From contig NZ_QKWY01000001.1 in the NCBI RefSeq assembly GCF_003248355.1, positions 3,881,786 through 3,945,785 of the forward strand: 64,000 nt of DNA, given 5' to 3'. The stretch is from Streptomyces sp. AC1-42W (GTDB lineage Bacteria > Actinomycetota > Actinomycetes > Streptomycetales > Streptomycetaceae). Positions 17,231 to 26,332 of the stretch are shown here, piece after piece. The notes beneath the pieces were generated by a model, which was not told the origin of the DNA, did no database searches, and saw nothing but the letters and a program-made list of their open reading frames with translations. Made by a program: the position numbers and the translations under genes. The stretch's first letter is position 1, and each line of letters opens with the position of its first letter.

Positions 17231-18288
17231 CGTCGGGCCTCGACCAGCCGGGGCATGTCCCGCGCGGCTTCCACGAGGAACCACGCGGGCAGTACGGGCA
17301 GCCCGTCGGCGTCGTCCGCGATGACGGTCTGGGCGACCTCGACCGAGATCTCGGCGAGCCGCACGAGCAGCGACTTGGCCCGGTAGGCGGTCTGCCGCAG
17401 GGACGGCGAGACGTGCTCCTTCTGGCGCGGCAGCTCCTTGACCAGGTGCCCCCGGAACGCGTCGGCCAGGTAGTAGAGCAGGTCGCGGTCCTCGGGCCGC
17501 CCCGGCCAGGAGGCGTCGCCCTTGAGGATCGCATCGAGGCCGAAGGTGTGACGGACGATCTTCGCGTAGCCGCTGAACGAGACCGCGTGAGCGGGTGTCA
17601 GCGTGCCGTGCACGACGACCTTCAGCGTCTCCTCGTCGATCTCCGGCCCGAAGGAGTGCAGGGCGTCCGACAGCATGTGCCAGGACCGGGGGGTGGAGAA
17701 CGGCTCCTCGGTCTTGGGCGGCTGCGACCACAGGTGGTCGGGCCGGTCGGTGAGGTAGTCCGTCACCCACGGGTGGACACCGTTCTCGGCCGCCCACACC
17801 AGCCAGTCCGCCGCCGAGGCCCGGAGGTGGACATGGGTGAGCCGGTTGACGAGCGCGGAGGCGATGGGCCGCGCCAGCGCGTTGTCCGTGGCACGGTTGC
17901 CGGCCCCGATGACGATCGAGCCGGCGGGCAGCTCGTAGGCACCGATGCGGCGGTCCAGGATCAGCGAGTAGAACGCCTTCTGCACATCGGGCGTCGCCGC
18001 GTTGAGCTCGTCGAGGAACAGGCAGTACGGCTCGTCACGGGCGATGGACTCGGGCGGACAGAACACGGACCGGCCGTCACGGATCTGCGGCACGCCGATG
18101 AGATCCTCCGGCGCGAGCTGGGTTCCGAGCAGGCTGACGCACTCCAACCCCAGGGACTCGGCGAACTTCCGTACGAGCGACGACTTGCCGATTCCGGGCG
18201 CACCCCACAGGAAGACGGGCCGCACGGTGGCGAGACCCAGCAGCAGTTCGGGGATCTGGGCGGGGGTGACGGTGACGGCGGCCTGCAC
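17227..18288 (-). CDS. MoxR-family AAA+ ATPase
   Basis: A 353-aa ATPase with Walker A GAPGIGKSS near residue 31, Walker B CLFLDELNAA, sensor 1 GAGNRA and an arginine-finger region (ALVNRL). I use the GTG at 18288, which has AAGGAA about nine bases upstream; an ATG at 18363 is in frame but lacks a ribosome site. It is co-translated with the VWA-like metalloprotein, the usual genetic pairing, and is probably the motor of a two-component chaperone. Confidence 0.85.
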   Translation of the reverse strand: MQAAVTVTPAQIPELLLGLATVRPVFLWGAPGIGKSSLVRKFAESLGLECVSLLGTQLAPEDLIGVPQIRDGRSVFCPPESIARDEPYCLFLDELNAATPDVQKAFYSLILDRRIGAYELPAGSIVIGAGNRATDNALARPIASALVNRLTHVHLRASAADWLVWAAENGVHPWVTDYLTDRPDHLWSQPPKTEEPFSTPRSWHMLSDALHSFGPEIDEETLKVVVHGTLTPAHAVSFSGYAKIVRHTFGLDAILKGDASWPGRPEDRDLLYYLADAFRGHLVKELPRQKEHVSPSLRQTAYRAKSLLVRLAEISVEVAQTVIADDADGLPVLPAWFLVEAARDMPRLVEARR

Positions 18289-18371
18289 GCGCAAACGTTC
18301 CTTCGGGATTCTCGGAGTCGCGAACCGCCAGTATGCGGAGGCACAAAGCCACGCGCAGCCCAATTAATCGC

Positions 18372-18560
18372 CTACTCCGCCGGGTCCACCTCATCGGGCT
18401 GCGTGTCCGACCGGGAGCCCGAACCCTCCGGCTGCGCCTTGGGTTTCGTGCCGGCCGTCTCCTCCATCCGCTCCAGCAGTTCGCCTACGGCGGGATGGTC
18501 CGGTGCCGCCGGGGCGGTAGCGCAGGAGCTGGCGGAACCGGTCGTGTGACCGACGAGAAG
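18372..18560 (-). other. Possible 3' part of a small ORF
   Basis: A minus-strand frame ends in an acidic, Ser/Thr/Pro-rich tail (HPAVGELLERMEETAG then a DTQPDEVDPAE end). The composition looks coding, but the upstream part runs Arg-rich into the regulator gene and no start is convincing. No similarity is recognised. Nothing else is visible in 18289-18673. Confidence 0.2.
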
Positions 18561-18673
18561 GTCGGCGCCGGCGGCGCGCCGGACGAGCGCGGCGACCGAC
18601 CCGGCCCCACCGCCCCGACGACCTCTGCCGGACGCGGGGCCCTTCTCCTGGCGGCCGGCCGCCAGGCGCGGGA

Positions 18674-19629
18674 CTACTCCACCGGGGACGGCTGCCCGGT
18701 ATGGGCGCGCAACGCGTGCGTGAACCACGTGAACACCGGGGCCAGGCTGGGCGGGACGGGCCAGCCGTTGATGACGGCGAGCAGGCGCCAGTAGCGTTCC
18801 GCGCGGGGGTCGCCGGCCACCTCCAGGCGGGTCAGCAGCCAGCGGCGCAGTTCGGTGTCGTCGGCGCGCGGCCGAAGGTCTGGGCGTAGAGGACGGTGAG
18901 GGCGTCGATGACGGGTGCGGCCTCGGCCGAGGCCGGGTCGATGCCCGAGTCGAGCGCGCGGCCGACGCTGTCCCGGACCGCCTCGGTGAGCTCGTGGTGC
19001 AAGCCGGTGTGGTCGCCCCGGGCGCGCTCGTCCGCCTGGTACTGGGCCATGCGGCGTACGGCAGCGCGGAAGTCGGGGTCCTGGGCGAGCTCGGCGAGTT
19101 CCACCCATGCGTCGACCTGCTCGGGTTCGGGGTCGTCCGGCAGTTCGGGCATGGCCGCGCGCATCATGTCGACGAAGTCGGCGTTGGCGTCGAACCCACC
19201 GAACGTGTCGTCGATGAAGTCGGTGATCAGGCGTCGGCGTTCGTCGTCGGAAAGCTTCGCGAGCTTGTGCATGAGGTCCATCTCCTCGGGGCTGGAGCCA
19301 CGTTTGGCCACCGCGCGCAGCACGGCGCGTCGCAGTCGCAGGGTGCGGATCTGCGCCTCCAGGGCATCGGCGTGCGCGGCCGCGACCTCGGGCACCGAGA
19401 CCTCCCGGTCCAGCACCCGCCGGATGACGGCGAGGTCGAGTCCCAGGTCACGCAAGGTGCGCACCAGATCAAGACGCGTGAGCGCGCCGATGTCGTAGAG
19501 CCGGTAGCCGGCCGGGCTGCGGTCGGTCGGCGGCACGATCCCGGTGTCCGAGTAGAACCGGATGGTCTTGACCGTCAGCCCGGTCCGCCGGGCCAGGTCA
19601 CCGATCGTGAAGAGCGTGTCGCCGTTCAT
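18674..19629 (-). pseudogene. MerR-family regulator, frameshifted near C-terminus
   Basis: From the ATG at 19629 the protein has a complete MerR winged helix (LFTIGDLARRTGLTVKTIRF, YRLYDIGAL) and a dimerisation helix. A long helical effector domain follows. Near 18870 the sequence shifts frame after LYAQTFGRAP; the continuation DDTELRRWLLTRLEVAGD runs to a stop at 18674. Restoring one G (GCCGACG to GCCGGACG) joins them into about 318 aa. It may be a real lesion or a consensus error. No target gene or MerR operator is obvious. Confidence 0.7.
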
Positions 19630-19706
19630 GCCCTCACTCTCACGCCTCCCCCTACAGGAGACTCAAGCCACTCTCTCCGACCGTCCGCAGCCGCCCTGGA
19701 GCGGCC

Positions 19707-21131
19707 TCAGATGTCCAGCCCGGCTTCCCACAGACGTCGGCGCAGCACGTAGTCGCTGAAGAGATGGCGGCTCCGGCCGAGCAGTTCACCCACCTCCGGG
19801 TCGCCGCGCCGCCCGTCCGGGGACGGGCGCCAGCGCTGCACCGACTGCGCGGCCCAGGTGCGCAGCTTCACATCCGGGTCCTCGAACAGCCCGACCGCCG
19901 CCCGCAGCGCCACGATGCCACCGTGTGCGGCGAGCAGCCGGAACGCGCCGAGGCGGACGTGCCGCGGCCGCTCGGAGCCGGTGCGCTCCAGTAGCCAATC
20001 GGCGGGCAGTTCCTCGGCGGAGGGCAGCAGGGCGGCAACGGTCTCGCGGACGACCCCGGAGGCAGGGTCGTCGAGGAGCGGCCGCAACCGCTTCGCATCC
20101 GCGCAGTCCAGCGCCCGCAACCCTGCCACCGCCCGCGCCCGCACCCCGGCCTCGGGGTGCGCCAGCAGCGGCCACAGCAACCCGGCGTCCGCGCGGTCCC
20201 CGCACTCGGCCAGCCCGATCGCCGCACCGGGCGGCAACTCGGGGTCGTCGGCCACCGCGCACCGTTCCCGATACCAGGCCACCGGGTCACCACCCTGCTG
20301 TCGTACGACATACCGGGCGCAGGCACGCACAAGCGCGGAGCGGTCGCTGAGAAACGGCTCAGCCTGCTGAGGTGGTCGTCCTGCCCGCCTCAGCGCGGTG
20401 ACGCCGGCCGAACGGACACGAGGGTTGCGTGCGGACAACAGCGAGGGCAGCACACCCTCGTAGTCTTCCTCATTCACCAGAGCGGTGAGCGCCGCTGTGG
20501 CACACAGGTCCTGGATCACGGTGTCCTGGTCCCCGGCGGCCACGCGGGCCAGCTCTGCGGGACGGAGCAGCTTGCCCTCGACGGCCAGCCGGTACGCGAA
20601 CCGCCGGACGACGCGGTCGCGGTCAGCGAAGAGAACAGCGAGCTGACCGACGGCCGCCTGGCGCAGGATCTGACTGAGCAGATCCACGCCGAACGCACCT
20701 CTGTCGCGGCGGCCGACCCGAAGGATGAGCGACGCGAGGCCGAGGGAAGAACCCACATTCAAGGCCGCGCACAGCGACTGCCGCGCCTGCTCGCGCACCG
20801 GGCCGACCCAGTCGGCGCAACGGATCACGACCAACGGCAGCAGAGCGGGGTACCGCTCCGACTGACGTACCGCTTCCTGACGGATTCGGCCGTTGCGGTG
20901 GCAGAGGGCAAGCGCGAGCCCGGACTCGCCGACCTGGGTCAGGTCGGGGGGCAGCGGCGCGGCATGCTCCCAACCCGGCAGGGACTGCGGGCGGTACCAG
21001 GCCACCTCACGTACTCCCGCGTCCAACGCGAGCCAGTCGGCCGGGTCAGCGACATCCAGCGCGCTGCGAAGCGGCGCACCATCGGCGAGCCGCTGTGCTG
21101 CCGCCGCCCCACCCTCGACGTTCTCCAGCAT
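19707..21131 (-). CDS. HEAT-repeat-like protein
   Basis: A 474-aa protein made largely of short helical repeats with the periodicity of HEAT/PBS lyase repeats, for example RVRSAGVTALRRAG, GVRARAVAGLRAL and VKLRTWAAQSVQRW. These form a solenoid for protein binding, with no catalytic motif visible. The ATG at 21131 has GGAGGGGG upstream and is preferred to a start at 21209. It stands alone between a regulator and an acetyltransferase. Its role is unknown; a scaffold function is an inference from the fold. Confidence 0.65.
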   Translation of the reverse strand: MLENVEGGAAAAQRLADGAPLRSALDVADPADWLALDAGVREVAWYRPQSLPGWEHAAPLPPDLTQVGESGLALALCHRNGRIRQEAVRQSERYPALLPLVVIRCADWVGPVREQARQSLCAALNVGSSLGLASLILRVGRRDRGAFGVDLLSQILRQAAVGQLAVLFADRDRVVRRFAYRLAVEGKLLRPAELARVAAGDQDTVIQDLCATAALTALVNEEDYEGVLPSLLSARNPRVRSAGVTALRRAGRPPQQAEPFLSDRSALVRACARYVVRQQGGDPVAWYRERCAVADDPELPPGAAIGLAECGDRADAGLLWPLLAHPEAGVRARAVAGLRALDCADAKRLRPLLDDPASGVVRETVAALLPSAEELPADWLLERTGSERPRHVRLGAFRLLAAHGGIVALRAAVGLFEDPDVKLRTWAAQSVQRWRPSPDGRRGDPEVGELLGRSRHLFSDYVLRRRLWEAGLDI

Positions 21132-21250
21132 GTCCGCCCCCTCCATCGGTCGTACCAGGTGATCGTACGGACTCGGCCCCTGGGCATCAGCCGCTGAGGC
21201 CCTCCGCAAACCTCCCGGGCCAACCCGAACGAAGCCTGCGCGCGGGGTTT

Positions 21251-21775
21251 CTACTCTCCTCCGCCCGGCAGGGACTTCTCGAAGAGCGTGAACGACTTGG
21301 GCCTGCCGCCGGGCTGCGGCTTGCCCTCCTTACGTCCCACAACCTGATAGCCGGCGCTGAGGTAGTACGCGTTCAGGGGCGCGTTGTCGGCCAGGCAGTC
21401 CAGACGGACCAGCGGCCGGCCGGTCTCGGCCACGCGGCGCTCGGCGACTCGTAGGAGCTGCCGCCCCGTCCCGGGCGGAGCGCTGCTGTGGTTCACCATC
21501 AGCCGGTGCACATAGCCGGCTGTCGACGGCTGCGGGCCCCAGGCGTCCTCGTCCTCCCACCACAGCTCCCAGGCCCCGACCACACGATCGGCCGACTCCG
21601 CGAGCCAAACCTCCCCATGCTCCATGACCCGGCGGAAGTGGTCCACGTCGAGCTCGCCGGGCAGCCACTGACCGGTGACCCCTCGGGCGAGCATCCAGCG
21701 GGCGGCGTCGTCGCGCAGACGTACGACGGCGGCGAGGTCGGTGTCGTCAGCGAGACGGAAGCGCGGAGCGTTCAC
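21251..21775 (-). CDS. GNAT N-acetyltransferase
   Basis: A 174-aa protein started by GTG. The GNAT fold is seen in RLADDTDLAAVVRLRDDA at the N-terminus, the central VHRLMVNHSSAPPGTGRQLL (strand 4 and acetyl-CoA loop Q/RxxGxG/A variant) and LDCLADNAPLNAYYLSAGY. It should transfer acetyl from acetyl-CoA to an amine. The VHRLMV type often acts on small molecules, but the substrate cannot be told. The next upstream gene starts in the same direction about 70 bp away, with no overlap. Confidence 0.8.
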   Translation of the reverse strand: MNAPRFRLADDTDLAAVVRLRDDAARWMLARGVTGQWLPGELDVDHFRRVMEHGEVWLAESADRVVGAWELWWEDEDAWGPQPSTAGYVHRLMVNHSSAPPGTGRQLLRVAERRVAETGRPLVRLDCLADNAPLNAYYLSAGYQVVGRKEGKPQPGGRPKSFTLFEKSLPGGGE

Positions 21776-21846
21776 GTCGCGATCTTCGCACGGGTGTCCT
21801 GCGGTTGAGTGTCCAAGCCCGGACCCCGGATGTAGGTGCCACGGAT

Positions 21847-22755
21847 CTAGCCTCTGGATTGCTCGATGAGCGAGGCGACTCCGTCCAGCATCCGTGCGAG
21901 TCCGAACTCGAAGAGTGCGTCGAGTTCGAGGTCGAAATCCTCCTGGGCGAAGAGAGTGGACAAGATCGGATAGGACCCGGTGGTCTGGATCATTTCCATC
22001 CGCGCCTCGTTGGAGGCCATCCACTCCTCGGGCGTCATTCCCGTCTCCTGCCACGCCCGCGTCTCCAACTCGACGGCCGCCGCGATGCCTTGGGCATACC
22101 CGAGAAGAGCGAGGTGGGTGTGGATGACCTGGGTCGGCGTCAGCCCCACACCCTGCAGGGCGCTGAGGACCCGCTCGGCGTAGCGCATCGCGTGGGGCGA
22201 GGCCATCGGCCGGGTGAGAGCGGACATGGCTCGCGCCAACCAGGGGTGACGCCGGTACAGGCCCCACACCCACCGGATCTCCCTCTCCAGTTGTGCTCGC
22301 CAGCCGGGCGGCCGCACTCCCGGTGGCTCCCCGTTGAACACGGTCTCCGACATCAGCCGTACGAGTTCGCCCTTGCTCGACACATGGCGGTAGAGCGCCA
22401 TGGTGGACACACCGAAATCGGTCGCGACCCGGCGCATGGAGAGTGCGGCGAGCCCTTCGGCGTCGACGAGGGCGATCGCGGCGCGGACGACGCGGTCCCG
22501 GTTCAGTCCGTGGCGGGGCGTCGGGGGCCGTTCCCGTCCCGACTCGGCCACCACGGTGCCGACACCAGGCACGGCCCGCACCAGACCCTCCTGGTTCAAG
22601 GTGGCGAGAGCCTTCGTCGCGGTCGCCATGGCGACGCCCCACTCCTGGGTGATGCCCCGTGTGGAGGGGACGCGCGCACCGGGGGCGAGTTCGCCCGAGG
22701 CGATGCGTCGACGGATGTCAGCAGCGATACGGAGGTAGGGCGGTTCCTCGGCCAT
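21847..22755 (-). CDS. GntR-TetR fusion regulator
   Basis: A 302-aa protein with two DNA-binding modules. Residues about 5-75 form a GntR winged helix (YLRIAADIRRRIASGELAPG, then ITQEWGVAMATATKALATL). From about residue 80 a TetR domain follows (VRAAIALVDAEGLAALSMRRVA, STMALYRHV) with a TetR-C tetracycline-repressor-like C-terminus. This fusion is known in actinobacteria near transporters. It is divergent from an MFS drug pump, and inverted CTAGTGCACCC boxes lie between. It most likely represses the pump until a drug binds. The ATG at 22755 is chosen; a GTG six bases upstream is possible. Confidence 0.85.
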   Translation of the reverse strand: MAEEPPYLRIAADIRRRIASGELAPGARVPSTRGITQEWGVAMATATKALATLNQEGLVRAVPGVGTVVAESGRERPPTPRHGLNRDRVVRAAIALVDAEGLAALSMRRVATDFGVSTMALYRHVSSKGELVRLMSETVFNGEPPGVRPPGWRAQLEREIRWVWGLYRRHPWLARAMSALTRPMASPHAMRYAERVLSALQGVGLTPTQVIHTHLALLGYAQGIAAAVELETRAWQETGMTPEEWMASNEARMEMIQTTGSYPILSTLFAQEDFDLELDALFEFGLARMLDGVASLIEQSRG

Positions 22756-22767
22756 GACCACACTGTA

Positions 22768-22825
22768 CTAGTGCACCCACCGGGCATTCATCCCGCTCAA
22801 TGCCGCGGAACATGGGGTGCACTAG
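22768..22825. promoter_or_regulatory. Inverted GTGCAC boxes between regulator and pump
   Basis: CTAGTGCACCC (22768-22778) and its exact reverse complement GGGTGCACTAG (22815-22825) lie 36 bp apart in the divergent promoter region. They are suited to the GntR or TetR domain of the neighbouring regulator. Confidence 0.6.
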
Positions 22826-22870
22826 GTCTGTGCTTGCGGCGTACGCAACGTTCTCGGTTCCCTGCCGGGC

Positions 22871-24430
22871 ATGGAGAACACACCCCGCCACCGCGCGGGA
22901 CGCAAGGAGTGGACCGCGCTCGCCGTCCTCATGCTGCCCCTGGCCCTCGTATCGATGGACGTCTCGGTCCTGTACTTCGCGATTCCCTACATCAGCCAGG
23001 ACCTGCAACCCAGCGCCACACAGCAGTTGTGGATTCTCGACATGTACGGCTTCGTCCTCGCCGGGCTGCTCATTACGATGGGTGCGCTCGGCGACCGGAT
23101 CGGCCGACGCTCGCTGGTGCTCGCGGGAGCGGCCCTGTTCGGAGCGGCCTCCGTCGCCGCCGCGTACGCGCACACGGCTGAACTGCTCATCGCCGTACGC
23201 GCGTTGCTGGGTGTCGGCGGCGCCGCCCTGATCCCTTCGACCCTCGCCCTGATCCGCAACCTCTTCCACGACGACAAGCAGCGCGGCAAGGCGGTGACCC
23301 TGTGGACTGCCGTCATGACCACCGGCATCTCACTGGGGCCCGTGGTCAGCGGCCTGTTGCTGGAACACTTCTGGTGGGGCTCCGTCTTCCTGATCAACCT
23401 GCCCGCGATGCTGCTGCTGTTCGTGCTGGTGCCGTTCCTGGTGCCTGAGTTCAAGTCACCGAAGGGCGAGCCCTTCGACCTGCTGAGCGCGTTGCTGTCA
23501 CTGAGCGCTGTACTCCTGGTCACCTACGGGATCAAGGAATGGGCCAGGCACGGGTACGAGCCGGTGCCCGCCCTCGCCATCAGCTCGGGCCTGGTGCTCG
23601 GCTTCGTCTTCGTACGCCGACAGCAGCGCCTTCCGCATCCGCTGATCGACCTCGGTCTGCTCGGCCGGCGCACCTTCGGCGGCCCGGTGGTCGCCAACCT
23701 CCTCGCGATGTTCGCCACGGTCGGGATGGCCGTCTTCTTCACGCAGTACCTGCAGTCCGTCCTCGGCCTGAGCCCGTTCGACGCCGCGCTGTGGAGCCTG
23801 GTGCCGGCCGCCGGAGTCGCCATCATGGCCCCGGCCGCAGCCGCGCTCGCGCAGCGTATGGACCGCGCGTACGTCATGGGCGGCGGCTTCCTCCTCTCCG
23901 CTTGCGGGTTCCTCTGGCTGGCCCAGGTACGCACCGACTCGGCGCTCTCGTTCACCCTGGTCGGCGCGTCCGTGTACGCGGGCGGTCTGGTCGCCGCCAT
24001 GACGCTCGCCAACGAACTCGCCCTCGGCGCGGCCCCGCCGGATCGCGCGGGATCAGCAGCGGCCGTGCTGGAGTCGGGCCAGGAACTCGGCGGAGCGCTG
24101 GGCATGGCGATCCTCGGAACCATCGGAGCGGCGGTCTACAGCCGGGACGTGGCCGGCGCGCTTCCCTCGGGAGTGCCGCAGGCCGAGGCCGTGCGGGAAA
24201 CGCTGGGTGGTGCCACGGCCGCCGCGGCCCAACTGCCGTACGACACCTCGGAAGCCGTACTGGTGGCCGCGCGAGGCGCCTTCACACACGGGATGAGCAT
24301 CGCGGCCGTCGGCGCGGCCGTCGTCATGGCCGGTGCCGGCCTCTTCTCGTTCACATGGCTGAGGGGTGCGGGCAGGACGAGGCGCCCGGCGGAGTCACCT
24401 GCCGACTCGCGGCCCGCGACACCTGCGTAG
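22871..24430 (+). CDS. MFS drug efflux pump, DHA2 (14-TM) type
   Basis: A 519-aa protein with about 14 hydrophobic segments. LGDRIGRRSLVLAG is the conserved loop between TM2 and TM3, and the TM5 motif GISLGPVVSGLL is of the drug:H+ antiporter type. Strands such as VLESGQELGGALGMAILGT also match the QacA/EmrB-like DHA2 family. It exports lipophilic compounds using the proton gradient. The ATG at 22871 starts the protein; the divergent GntR-TetR regulator and the shared GTGCAC boxes point to drug-induced expression. Confidence 0.85.
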   Translation: MENTPRHRAGRKEWTALAVLMLPLALVSMDVSVLYFAIPYISQDLQPSATQQLWILDMYGFVLAGLLITMGALGDRIGRRSLVLAGAALFGAASVAAAYAHTAELLIAVRALLGVGGAALIPSTLALIRNLFHDDKQRGKAVTLWTAVMTTGISLGPVVSGLLLEHFWWGSVFLINLPAMLLLFVLVPFLVPEFKSPKGEPFDLLSALLSLSAVLLVTYGIKEWARHGYEPVPALAISSGLVLGFVFVRRQQRLPHPLIDLGLLGRRTFGGPVVANLLAMFATVGMAVFFTQYLQSVLGLSPFDAALWSLVPAAGVAIMAPAAAALAQRMDRAYVMGGGFLLSACGFLWLAQVRTDSALSFTLVGASVYAGGLVAAMTLANELALGAAPPDRAGSAAAVLESGQELGGALGMAILGTIGAAVYSRDVAGALPSGVPQAEAVRETLGGATAAAAQLPYDTSEAVLVAARGAFTHGMSIAAVGAAVVMAGAGLFSFTWLRGAGRTRRPAESPADSRPATPA

Positions 24431-24459
24431 GCCCTGTGTAGGCCCTGTGTAGGCCCTGG
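24427..24459. repeat. Three 11-bp tandem repeats
   Basis: The unit GTAGGCCCTGT occurs three times in a row, the last ending in G, starting at the stop codon of the pump gene. It is probably slippage-derived. Confidence 0.8.
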
Positions 24460-24598
24460 GCAGGATCGCGCTCGGGGCTCGGAGTGGGGCTTGGACTGGG
24501 TTGACAGCGGGCCGTACGCACCGCTCCGGAGCAAGGACCATCGCCTGTCCTTCGGGGGATTCGGCTACATCGGCAGGCCGTCGCTAGGCTCCAGGCCC

Positions 24599-25123
24599 AT
24601 GACCAGTGATTTGGGGTTCACCTGCGGGTGCTGCGGGACCCACCACTCCGAGCTGCCGATGAACTACACGGCCGAGGCCCCCGCTGTGTGGGAGCCGGCC
24701 TTCGCCGACGCCGAGGACTGCTTGCTGTCTGCGGACCAGTGTGTGGTTCGCGGGCAGCACTACTTCGTCAAGGGCCTGATCGAGATACCGGTCATCGGCG
24801 TCGACGAGGTGTTCTCCTGGGGCGTCTGGGTCTCGCTCAGCCGCGAGAACTTCTCCCGGGCCTTGGACCTGTGGGACAAGCCCGGCCGCGAGGCCGAGAC
24901 CCCGTACTTCGGCTGGCTCACCACCGATCTCCCGGTGTACCCGGCGACGACGCTCAACCTGAAGACGCACGTCCATACCCGCCCGGTGGGCGAGCGCCCC
25001 TTCGTCGAGCTGGAGCCCACGGACCACCCCCTCGCCGTCGAACAGCGCACGGGAACCAGCCCGGAGCGCGTACGGGAGATCGCATCGGCCGTGCTCCACG
25101 CCGGAGACGGTGAGCCGCAGTAG
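24599..25123 (+). CDS. DUF2199 domain protein
   Basis: A 174-aa protein opening with a Cys cluster, FTCGCCGTHHSELPMNY, followed by the FSWGVWVSL strand typical of DUF2199. The Cys/His head looks like a small metal site. A TAGGCT box eight bases before the ATG suggests a leaderless transcript. The TAG stop overlaps the GTG of the next gene, so the two are coupled. The function of the family is unknown; it often occurs in immunity-like neighbourhoods, but I see no toxin here. Confidence 0.75.
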   Translation: MTSDLGFTCGCCGTHHSELPMNYTAEAPAVWEPAFADAEDCLLSADQCVVRGQHYFVKGLIEIPVIGVDEVFSWGVWVSLSRENFSRALDLWDKPGREAETPYFGWLTTDLPVYPATTLNLKTHVHTRPVGERPFVELEPTDHPLAVEQRTGTSPERVREIASAVLHAGDGEPQ

Positions 25124-25785
25124 TGGCTGACCGGCCCGTATCAACCGTCCCGATCGCGCCGGCCGGCCTGAGCCGCAGGGCCCAGTGGTTTGTCGAAACG
25201 CAGGGTATCCGCGTTCACCGGCAGGACGTACGGCGACACCGCGACGTGTGGATCGAGCACGGGGTGCCCGCTTCGGAGATCGAACGCGCCACTGCTTTCC
25301 AGGACCGCTGGGGCGGCCTCGCCCTCCCGTCGGCCCCGTTCTACGAGGGCGGTCCGCGTGTCCTGAGCGCCGGCTGCCCCAAGGAGGTGGCTGCGGAAGG
25401 CTGGTCGTTCCGAGCAGGGGACTGCCGGGTGTCCATGGCGTACGGCTTCGCGATCGGCCCCGACGGTGCGTTCGGTATCGACGCCTCTCGTTGGACGCCC
25501 CTGCATGCCAGTACGGACGGATGGGTCGAATCCCTGGCGCTCGCGGCTCATGCCCGCCGCTGGGCCACAACCGTCACAAGGGTCACGCGCGAGGCCGTCG
25601 ATGCGCTGGACCTCGGCGCATTCGAGCCGGTGCCCGAAGTACGGGGTGTGACCGACTCCTGGTGGCGGGGCGAGGACTCCCTCATCGCCGTGTACCGGGG
25701 TGAGGCCGTGGGCCTCGACGCCCCGCAATGCCTCGAAGCGCACATCTACGCGGGCCTCGACGAGTGGGGGCTCCATGGCGGCTGA
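25123..25785 (+). CDS. Hypothetical protein coupled to DUF2199
   Basis: I do not recognise this 220-aa protein. It starts at a GTG that shares a base with the preceding stop. It is soluble, with no membrane segment, and rich in Trp and aromatic residues (DRWGGLALPSAPFYEGG, WTPLHASTDGWVESL). The layout, with a small domain and many Trp/Gly loops, recalls SUKH/SMI1-like immunity proteins, but that is only an impression. Its 3' end overlaps the start of the secreted lectin-like gene in another frame, so three genes form one overlapped set. Confidence 0.6.
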   Translation: MADRPVSTVPIAPAGLSRRAQWFVETQGIRVHRQDVRRHRDVWIEHGVPASEIERATAFQDRWGGLALPSAPFYEGGPRVLSAGCPKEVAAEGWSFRAGDCRVSMAYGFAIGPDGAFGIDASRWTPLHASTDGWVESLALAAHARRWATTVTRVTREAVDALDLGAFEPVPEVRGVTDSWWRGEDSLIAVYRGEAVGLDAPQCLEAHIYAGLDEWGLHGG

Positions 25786-26251
25786 CCTGAAGAAGACTGC
25801 TGTCTGGGCCGGCGCCGCTGTGCTGGGCGTGTCCGTGCTCACGGGGGCCGGTTCCGCCGGCGCCGCCCAGCCGGACACGAAGGCGGCCGGTGCCTACTGC
25901 CTCGCGAACAGTTGGGGCACACCCCAGGTGTCCGTGAAACCGTGCGATGCCGGTGACCAGGGCCAGCACTGGGTGGTCTCGGGCAACCAGATCGCCCTGG
26001 CCAACGCCCGCGCCTACTGCCTCGCCAACACGTGGGGAACGGCGGACGTCTCCACCAAGCCCTGCGACCCCCGCGACCAGGGCCAGTACTGGGACGTGGC
26101 GGGTCAACAGATTTCTCTCAACTTCGCCTCCGCCTACTGCCTGGCCAACGCCTGGGGTACGCCGACCGTCGCCACCAAGCCGTGCGACAGCGCCGACCCG
26201 GGGCAGCACTGGGTCGTCTTCAACGACCAGATCAGCCTCGCCCTCGCCTGA
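25775..26251 (+). CDS. Secreted triple-repeat (ricin-B-like) protein
   Basis: A 158-aa protein. The N-terminus KKTAVWAGAAVLGVSVLTGA is a Sec signal peptide with likely cleavage after AGA. The mature part is three repeats of about 38 residues, each beginning AYCLANxWGT, with a second Cys in KPCD and a GQHW or GQYW. This Q-x-W pattern in three copies is that of a ricin-B beta-trefoil, here unusually short, each repeat with its own Cys pair. It is probably a small secreted carbohydrate-binding protein. It starts inside the end of the preceding gene. Confidence 0.7.
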   Translation: MAADLKKTAVWAGAAVLGVSVLTGAGSAGAAQPDTKAAGAYCLANSWGTPQVSVKPCDAGDQGQHWVVSGNQIALANARAYCLANTWGTADVSTKPCDPRDQGQYWDVAGQQISLNFASAYCLANAWGTPTVATKPCDSADPGQHWVVFNDQISLALA

Positions 26252-26332
26252 CAGGCTACGGCCCCGCCTTCTTGGGGCGTCGCCGAGCGCAGCGGTCTAC
26301 CGGCGCCCGGCGACGCCCGACGTTTGCGGCGG

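Noticed and set aside
15176..17386. A 736-aa plus-strand frame
   Set aside because: Antisense to the VWA-like metalloprotein, whose motifs and overlap with the ATPase are clear.
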